Origin: Azospirillum formosense
GTDB lineage: Bacteria; Pseudomonadota; Alphaproteobacteria; Azospirillales; Azospirillaceae
Reading direction: 5' to 3'
Assembly: GCF_040500525.1 (NCBI RefSeq)
Contig: NZ_CP159403.1
Span: forward strand, 945,001 to 1,009,000
Length of the DNA: 64,000 bases
Each line of letters opens with the position of its first letter. The first letter of the stretch is position 1. The position numbers and the translations under genes are program-made. Below are positions 59,734 to 64,000 of the stretch, piece by piece. The notes below the pieces were generated by a model. It had not been told where the DNA came from. It did not search any database and saw only the letters and a program-made list of their open reading frames with translations.

Positions 59734-60387
59734 CTACTCCGTTCCGGGAGGGGACGGAGGGTCGGACAGCAACGGTACGAAGCGGACGGGCCACAAATCC
59801 TCCCGTGTAAGACCGGTTTCGGTCCGCCGGATGCGGACGACCCGCTGGCCGCGGTAGTCGCCCCCCAGCGGGATGACCATGACACCACCAACGGCGAGCT
59901 GATCCGTCAAGTCCTTTGGCGCATCGGGGCCTCCGGCGGCCGTGACCAGTATGCGCTCGAACGGCGCCTGCTCGGGCCAGCCTTTCGTCCCGTCGCCGTG
60001 GCGGGTCGTGATGTTGTTCAGGCGCAGCGCCTGGAATCGCGCCTCCGCCTCGGTCAGCAGCGGGCGCAACCGCTCGACGGTGTAGACCCGCCGGCACAGC
60101 CGCGACAAAACGGCCGCCTGGTAGCCGGAGCCGGTGCCGATCTCCAGCACCGTCTGCCGCTCCCCCAGTTCCAGCGCCTGGGTCATCAGCGCCACGATCA
60201 GCGGCTGGCTGATGGTCTGCCCCAGATCGATGGGAAGCGCCGTGTCCTCCCACGCCTGATCCTGGAAGGGGTCGGGGACGAAGCGCTCGCGCGGGATTCG
60301 CTCGATCGCGGCCAGAACCCGGGTGTCGGTCACGCCGTTGCGGCGCAACGCCATCAGAAGCCGGATCTTGCGCGCCTCGACCGTCAC
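59734..60387 (-). CDS. pcm: protein-L-isoaspartate O-methyltransferase
   Basis: 217 residues. The AdoMet-binding motif is VLEIGTGSGYQAAVLSRL; the conserved start is RVLAAIERIPRERFVPDPF with ISQPLIVALMTQALEL before the motif. FERILVTAAGGPDAP and LAVGGVMVIPLG complete the family pattern. It repairs isoaspartyl residues in aged proteins. It lies 28 bp after surE, as in E. coli. The Pro-rich C-terminus is short and variable. Confidence 0.95.
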   Translation of the reverse strand: MTVEARKIRLLMALRRNGVTDTRVLAAIERIPRERFVPDPFQDQAWEDTALPIDLGQTISQPLIVALMTQALELGERQTVLEIGTGSGYQAAVLSRLCRRVYTVERLRPLLTEAEARFQALRLNNITTRHGDGTKGWPEQAPFERILVTAAGGPDAPKDLTDQLAVGGVMVIPLGGDYRGQRVVRIRRTETGLTREDLWPVRFVPLLSDPPSPPGTE

Positions 60388-60415
60388 ACCTTACCCATTC
60401 ACCTCTGAAACCATG

Positions 60416-61198
60416 TCACTCGAACGCGTGCCGCAGGGTCTGGAGCGTCGGCGTGTGCGTCAGATCCAGATAGATCGGCGTCACCGAAATGCCGCCGTGG
60501 AAAACCACGTGGATGTCGGTGTCGGGCGCCACGTCGGCCTCGCCGCGCAGGGTCCCGATCCAGATATAGGGCTTGCCGCGCGGATCGACACGCTCCACCA
60601 GCTCGTCGCCGATCTTGCGCTTGCCGTGGCGGACGACCTGGATGCCGGTGACCTGATCGGCCGGGCAGGCCGGGAAGTTCACATTGAGCAGGACGTATTT
60701 CGGCCAGGGCGTGGAGACCGCCTTGCGGACCACCTCCGCCCCCCAGCGCTCCGCCGCCGACCAGTCGATCTGGGCGCGGGTCTCGTAATGCTGGCTGAGC
60801 GCGATGGCCGGAACGCCCAGCAGGGTCGCCTCCATGGCCGCCGCGATCGTGCCGGAGTAGGTCACGTCCTCGCCGATGTTGGAGCCCTGGTTGACGCCGG
60901 ACAGGACCAGCGTCGGGCGGGCGTCCCGCATCACCTTGTTGACGGCCAGCAGAACGCAGTCGGTCGGCGTGCCGTCCACCGTGAAGCGCCGCTCGTCCAG
61001 CTGGCGCAGGCGCAGCGGCCGGTTGATGGTCAGCGAGTGGCTGGCCGCCGACTGCTCCATCTCCGGCGCGACCACCCACACGTCGTCGGTGAGGGAGCGG
61101 GCGATGGCCTCCAGCACCTTCAGGCCCGGCGCGTGGATGCCGTCGTCGTTGGTGACGAGGATGCGCGCGTTCGACAGGTCGAGCGGGTGATCGAACAT
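60416..61198 (-). CDS. surE: 5'/3'-nucleotidase SurE
   Basis: 260 residues. The metal-binding start is ARILVTNDDGIHAPGLKVLE, followed by EMEQSAASHSLTINRPLRL, VDGTPTDCVLLAVN and SGVNQGSNIGEDVTYSGTIA, all characteristic. It dephosphorylates nucleoside monophosphates, often under stress. Its ATG shares one base with the serS stop codon (TGATG), so the two are translationally coupled. Confidence 0.96.
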   Translation of the reverse strand: MFDHPLDLSNARILVTNDDGIHAPGLKVLEAIARSLTDDVWVVAPEMEQSAASHSLTINRPLRLRQLDERRFTVDGTPTDCVLLAVNKVMRDARPTLVLSGVNQGSNIGEDVTYSGTIAAAMEATLLGVPAIALSQHYETRAQIDWSAAERWGAEVVRKAVSTPWPKYVLLNVNFPACPADQVTGIQVVRHGKRKIGDELVERVDPRGKPYIWIGTLRGEADVAPDTDIHVVFHGGISVTPIYLDLTHTPTLQTLRHAFE

Positions 61199-62463
61199 CA
61201 GCCGGTGATCCTTTCCAGCCCGCGCATGTAGGGCCGGAGCGCCTCGGGGACCAGGATGGAGCCGTCGGGCTGCTGATAGTTCTCCAGCACCGCGATCAGG
61301 CAGCGCCCGACCGCCACGCCCGAGCCGTTCAGCGTGTGGACGAACTGCGTCTGCTTCTCGCCCTTCGGACGGCAGCGGGCCTTCATGCGGCGCGCCTGGA
61401 AGTCGCCGCAGTTCGAGCAGCTCGAAATCTCGCGGTACATGTTCTGGCCGGGCAGCCAGACCTCGATGTCGAAGGTCTTGCGGGCGGAGAAGCCCATGTC
61501 GCCGGTGCACAGAGTCACCACGCGGTAGGGCAGCCCCAGCCGCTGCAGGATGGTCTCGGCGCACTGGGTCATGCGCAAATGCTCCGCCTCCGACTGGTCC
61601 GGGGCGGTGACGCTGACCATCTCCACCTTCCAGAACTGGTGCTGGCGGATCATGCCGCGGGTGTCACGCCCCGCCGACCCGGCCTCGGCGCGGAAGCAGG
61701 GGGTCAGAGCGGTGTAGCGGTAGGGCAGTTCCTCCGTCGCCACGATCTGGTCGTTGACGAGGTTGGTCAGAGGCACTTCCGAGGTCGGGATCAGATAATG
61801 ATCGCCCGTGCGGAACAGGTCCTCCTCGAACTTCGGAAGCTGGCCGGTGCCGAACAGGGCGTTGTCGCGCACCATCAGCGGCGGCGCGATCTCGGTGTAA
61901 CCGTGCTCGCCGGTGTGGATGTCCAGCATGAAGTCGGCGAGCGCGCGCTCCAGCCGGGCCAGCCCGCCCTTCAGAACGGTGAAGCGGGCACCGGACATGC
62001 GCGACGCCGCCTCGAAATCCATCAGGCCCAGCGCCTCGCCCAGCTCGAAATGCTGCTTGGCGTCCGCGATCGTCTTCGGCTCGCCCCAGCGGCGGATCTC
62101 GACGTTGGCGGTCTCGTCCGGGCCTTCCGGCACGTCGTCGGCGGGCAGGTTGGGGATGGAGGCGAGCAGGCCGTCCAGCTCGGCGCCCAGCGCCTTCTCC
62201 TCCTCCTCGACCTGGGGCAGCCGCTCCTTGAGCTGCGCCATCTCGTCCATCAGCGGCTGGGCGTCGCGGCCCTCCCGCTTGGCGAGGCCGATCTCCTTGG
62301 CCGCCTCGTTGCGGCGCGCCTGCATCTCCTGAAGCTGGGTCTGCGCGGCGCGGCGGCGCGAATCAAGGTCCAGCACCGTCGGCGACATCGCCTCAAGGCC
62401 CCGGCGGGCGAGGCCGCGGTCGAAGGATTCGGGGTTCTCACGGATGGCGCGAAGGTCGTGCAT
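61198..62463 (-). CDS. serS: serine-tRNA ligase
   Basis: 421 residues, class II aminoacyl-tRNA synthetase. The N-terminal coiled coil (about 25-105, with [20 protein letters not shown]) binds the long arm of tRNA-Ser. Motif 2 lies in [24 protein letters not shown] and motif 3 in [20 protein letters not shown], each only partly quoted. [19 protein letters not shown] [16 protein letters not shown] is conserved. It charges serine to tRNA and is the first gene of the serS-surE-pcm-nlpD unit. Confidence 0.97.
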   Translation of the reverse strand: MHDLRAIRENPESFDRGLARRGLEAMSPTVLDLDSRRRAAQTQLQEMQARRNEAAKEIGLAKREGRDAQPLMDEMAQLKERLPQVEEEEKALGAELDGLLASIPNLPADDVPEGPDETANVEIRRWGEPKTIADAKQHFELGEALGLMDFEAASRMSGARFTVLKGGLARLERALADFMLDIHTGEHGYTEIAPPLMVRDNALFGTGQLPKFEEDLFRTGDHYLIPTSEVPLTNLVNDQIVATEELPYRYTALTPCFRAEAGSAGRDTRGMIRQHQFWKVEMVSVTAPDQSEAEHLRMTQCAETILQRLGLPYRVVTLCTGDMGFSARKTFDIEVWLPGQNMYREISSCSNCGDFQARRMKARCRPKGEKQTQFVHTLNGSGVAVGRCLIAVLENYQQPDGSILVPEALRPYMRGLERITG

Positions 62464-62646
62464 GGCTCACGGCGATACGGAATGGGTTGGGAGGCTGGTT
62501 ATAGTCCGCCGCCCGATGAAGGTCCAGTGGTGGCGCCGCAATGGGTGGTGCGACCTCGAAACGATTCGTATGCTCTGCTTTTCGGTGGCGCCACGGTGAG
62601 GAATGGGTGAAAAACCCCAATCCGATTGCCGTCACCCATCCGGGAC

Positions 62647-63810
62647 ATGATGCTCGACACCCGCACCCTCGTCATCGCCCTGGTGGGCATTTGCCTTCTG
62701 CTGACCGCCGCGGCCTTCCTGGCCTGGAGGGTGCACCGCCACATCACCGCGCTGGCCTATTGGGCGGCGGGCGCCCTGGCCGGGGCCTGCGGGTTGGCCC
62801 TGATCGCGCTCTACGGCGTTTGGCCCGCCGCCTTGGTCGTGCCGCTGGCCAACGCGCTGGTGGCGTCGACCTACGTGCTGAATTGGTTCGGCGTGCGCAG
62901 CTTCGCCGCTCGGCCCATTCCCTGGCGATGCGGGCTGGCGGTGCTTGCGGCGATGACCGCCGGCAACATGTGGTTCGTGGTGATCGACAACGACGTGACG
63001 GCGCGAATCCTGATCGCGTGCACCGGATTCTGCGGCATGTCGCTGCTCGCGGCGCTGGAACTGTGGCGGATGGAGCCGGCGGACAAATTCCGGCAGGCGC
63101 AGCGGGTGACGGCCATGGTCTTCATCCTGCATGCCCTGTTCGTCGCCGGACGGGCCGTTTTGACCGCCTGGACCGAGCCGGTGGACAGCGTCCTGGACCC
63201 CGATCCGGTGCAGAGCGCCAGTTTCCTGGAGACCATCCTGGCGGTCACGGCCTGGGGCTACGGCTTCCTCTCCATGACCAGCGAGCGGCTTCAAGCCGAT
63301 CTGGACCGGATCGCCACCATCGATCCGCTGACCGGCGCCTACAGCCGCCGGGCGTTCATGAACCACGCCGAGCGGGAGCTGGCGCGGGCGCAACGCAACG
63401 GGGCGCCGCTCACCCTGCTGCTGCTCGACCTCGACCGCTTCAAGCGGGTCAACGACACCTTCGGCCATCTGGCCGGCGATGCGCTTCTCCGCCTCTTTTC
63501 CGAAACCGTGACGACGCGGCTGCGCCGCACCGACCTGTTCGGGCGCTATGGCGGGGAGGAGTTCTGCCTGCTGCTTCCCGACACCGACCGCAGCGGGGCG
63601 GCGGCTCTGGCCGAGGCGCTGCGCCGCGACGTGGCGGCGCGGCCCCTGCCCTTCCAGGGCCACGAGATCACCGCCAGCGTCAGCATCGGCATCGCCGCCT
63701 GCCGCAGCGGCGAGGATCTCGACGCGGCTCTGGCCGCCGCCGACCTGGCCCTGTACCGGGCCAAGCGGAACGGCCGCAATCAGGTCATCGTCGCCGAGGC
63801 AGCCGGCTGA
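62647..63810 (+). CDS. membrane diguanylate cyclase (GGDEF)
   Basis: 387 residues from ATG 62647; the TTG at 62626 in the same frame is unlikely. The N-terminus has six or seven membrane helices (about 5-215) of a MASE-like sensor without known ligand. The GGDEF domain (about 225-385) starts ATIDPLTGAYSRRAFMNHAE and has the active site R-Y-G-G-E-E-F (GGEEF at 302-306), so it should make cyclic di-GMP. The inhibitory site R-x-x-D (Arg293 to Asp296) is five residues before it, so product inhibition is expected. It lies divergent from serS, between serS and tatC. Confidence 0.92.
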   Translation: MMLDTRTLVIALVGICLLLTAAAFLAWRVHRHITALAYWAAGALAGACGLALIALYGVWPAALVVPLANALVASTYVLNWFGVRSFAARPIPWRCGLAVLAAMTAGNMWFVVIDNDVTARILIACTGFCGMSLLAALELWRMEPADKFRQAQRVTAMVFILHALFVAGRAVLTAWTEPVDSVLDPDPVQSASFLETILAVTAWGYGFLSMTSERLQADLDRIATIDPLTGAYSRRAFMNHAERELARAQRNGAPLTLLLLDLDRFKRVNDTFGHLAGDALLRLFSETVTTRLRRTDLFGRYGGEEFCLLLPDTDRSGAAALAEALRRDVAARPLPFQGHEITASVSIGIAACRSGEDLDAALAAADLALYRAKRNGRNQVIVAEAAG

Positions 63811-63841
63811 AGCTGAGCGTGCGGGATGAGGGCGGAGCGGC

Positions 63842-64000
63842 TCAGGCCTGCTCCGCTTCCGTCTCGTCGGCGTCGCCGCGCGTCTTCTCGATGCGGCGGC
63901 CGATCAGGATCGACACCTCGTAGAGCGCCAGCAGCGGGATGGCGAGGCCGACCTGGCTGATGACGTCCGGCGGCGTCAGGATCGCCGCGACGATGAAGAC
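63842..64000 (-). CDS. tatC: Sec-independent protein translocase TatC, C-terminal end
   Basis: The last 52 codons of a minus-strand gene that continues past the right edge. The reading VFIVAAILTPPDVISQVGLA followed by IPLLALYEVSILIGRRIEK is the sixth helix and tail of TatC. The final residues (ADETEAEQA) are a variable acidic tail. TatC is the core receptor of the twin-arginine export system. Gene order tatC-serS-surE is conserved in alphaproteobacteria, here with a diguanylate cyclase gene between tatC and serS. Confidence 0.9.
   Translation of the reverse strand, partial: VFIVAAILTPPDVISQVGLAIPLLALYEVSILIGRRIEKTRGDADETEAEQA

Overview
The window reads as chromosome of a high-GC alphaproteobacterium of the Azospirillum/Rhodospirillales type. 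Support comes from the protein character throughout, the soluble fds formate dehydrogenase, hopanoid-type squalene synthesis (hpnCDE), CtrA-, EcfG- and alphaproteobacterial LexA-type DNA motifs, and housekeeping blocks in the usual alphaproteobacterial order (secF-secD-yajC; tatC-serS-surE-pcm-nlpD). The species is inferred, not proven. I see no prophage, insertion sequence, CRISPR array or rRNA. The only RNA gene is tRNA-Lys(UUU).

Layout. 0-9 kb: the front part of an APT/AAA-ATPase fusion, a small outer-membrane barrel, a FlaF-like/DUF2934 protein behind a CtrA box, a DMT exporter, a 1194-residue multi-PAS hybrid histidine kinase and a Bcr-type MFS exporter. 8.3-15.4 kb: a complete NAD-dependent molybdenum formate dehydrogenase locus (LysR regulator, then fdsG-fdsB-fdsA-fdhD-fdsD) with a perfect LysR palindrome in front. 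15.4-25.4 kb: a long palindromic repeat, a MarR gene with its probable operator, rimO, a CsaA-like protein, a phasin, a TetR gene, a GT-C-like membrane protein, hflX, a DUF2934 protein and ilvD. 25.4-32 kb: signalling and envelope genes (degenerate ATPase/TPR protein, DUF4118 histidine kinase, DUF1624 protein, YihY and a DUF3618-DUF2383 fusion).

32-40.3 kb: tRNA-Lys, coaD, gyrA, a MATE exporter, an EcfG-promoted entericidin/proline-rich pair, a CtrA-boxed RTX protein, a PRC-barrel lipoprotein, a gene-free stretch and ssb. 40.3-49.2 kb: uvrA with two identical SOS boxes, small secreted proteins, trmFO, a chemoreceptor and a homologue of the complex I assembly factor NDUFAF6. 49.2-53.1 kb: hpnC-hpnD-hpnE, which convert farnesyl diphosphate to squalene, then Fe-superoxide dismutase. 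53.2-64 kb: an NDUFAF3/Mth938 homologue with secF-secD-yajC, a 2OG-oxygenase-like protein, a DUF815 ATPase, nlpD-pcm-surE-serS, a diguanylate cyclase and the end of tatC.

The most interesting material is regulatory: CtrA boxes before a FlaF-like gene and an RTX gene, an exact EcfG (general stress) promoter before the entericidin gene with related sites at other envelope-stress genes, two LexA boxes with the same spacer, one of them covering the uvrA start codon and the other the start of a 73-codon leader frame, and a 14-bp tandem repeat in the gyrA leader. Two homologues of mitochondrial complex I assembly factors lie within 5 kb of each other. I found no clearly undescribed multi-gene system. 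The nearest candidates are the degenerate ATPase/TPR protein next to a histidine kinase and the FlaF-DUF2934 fusion.
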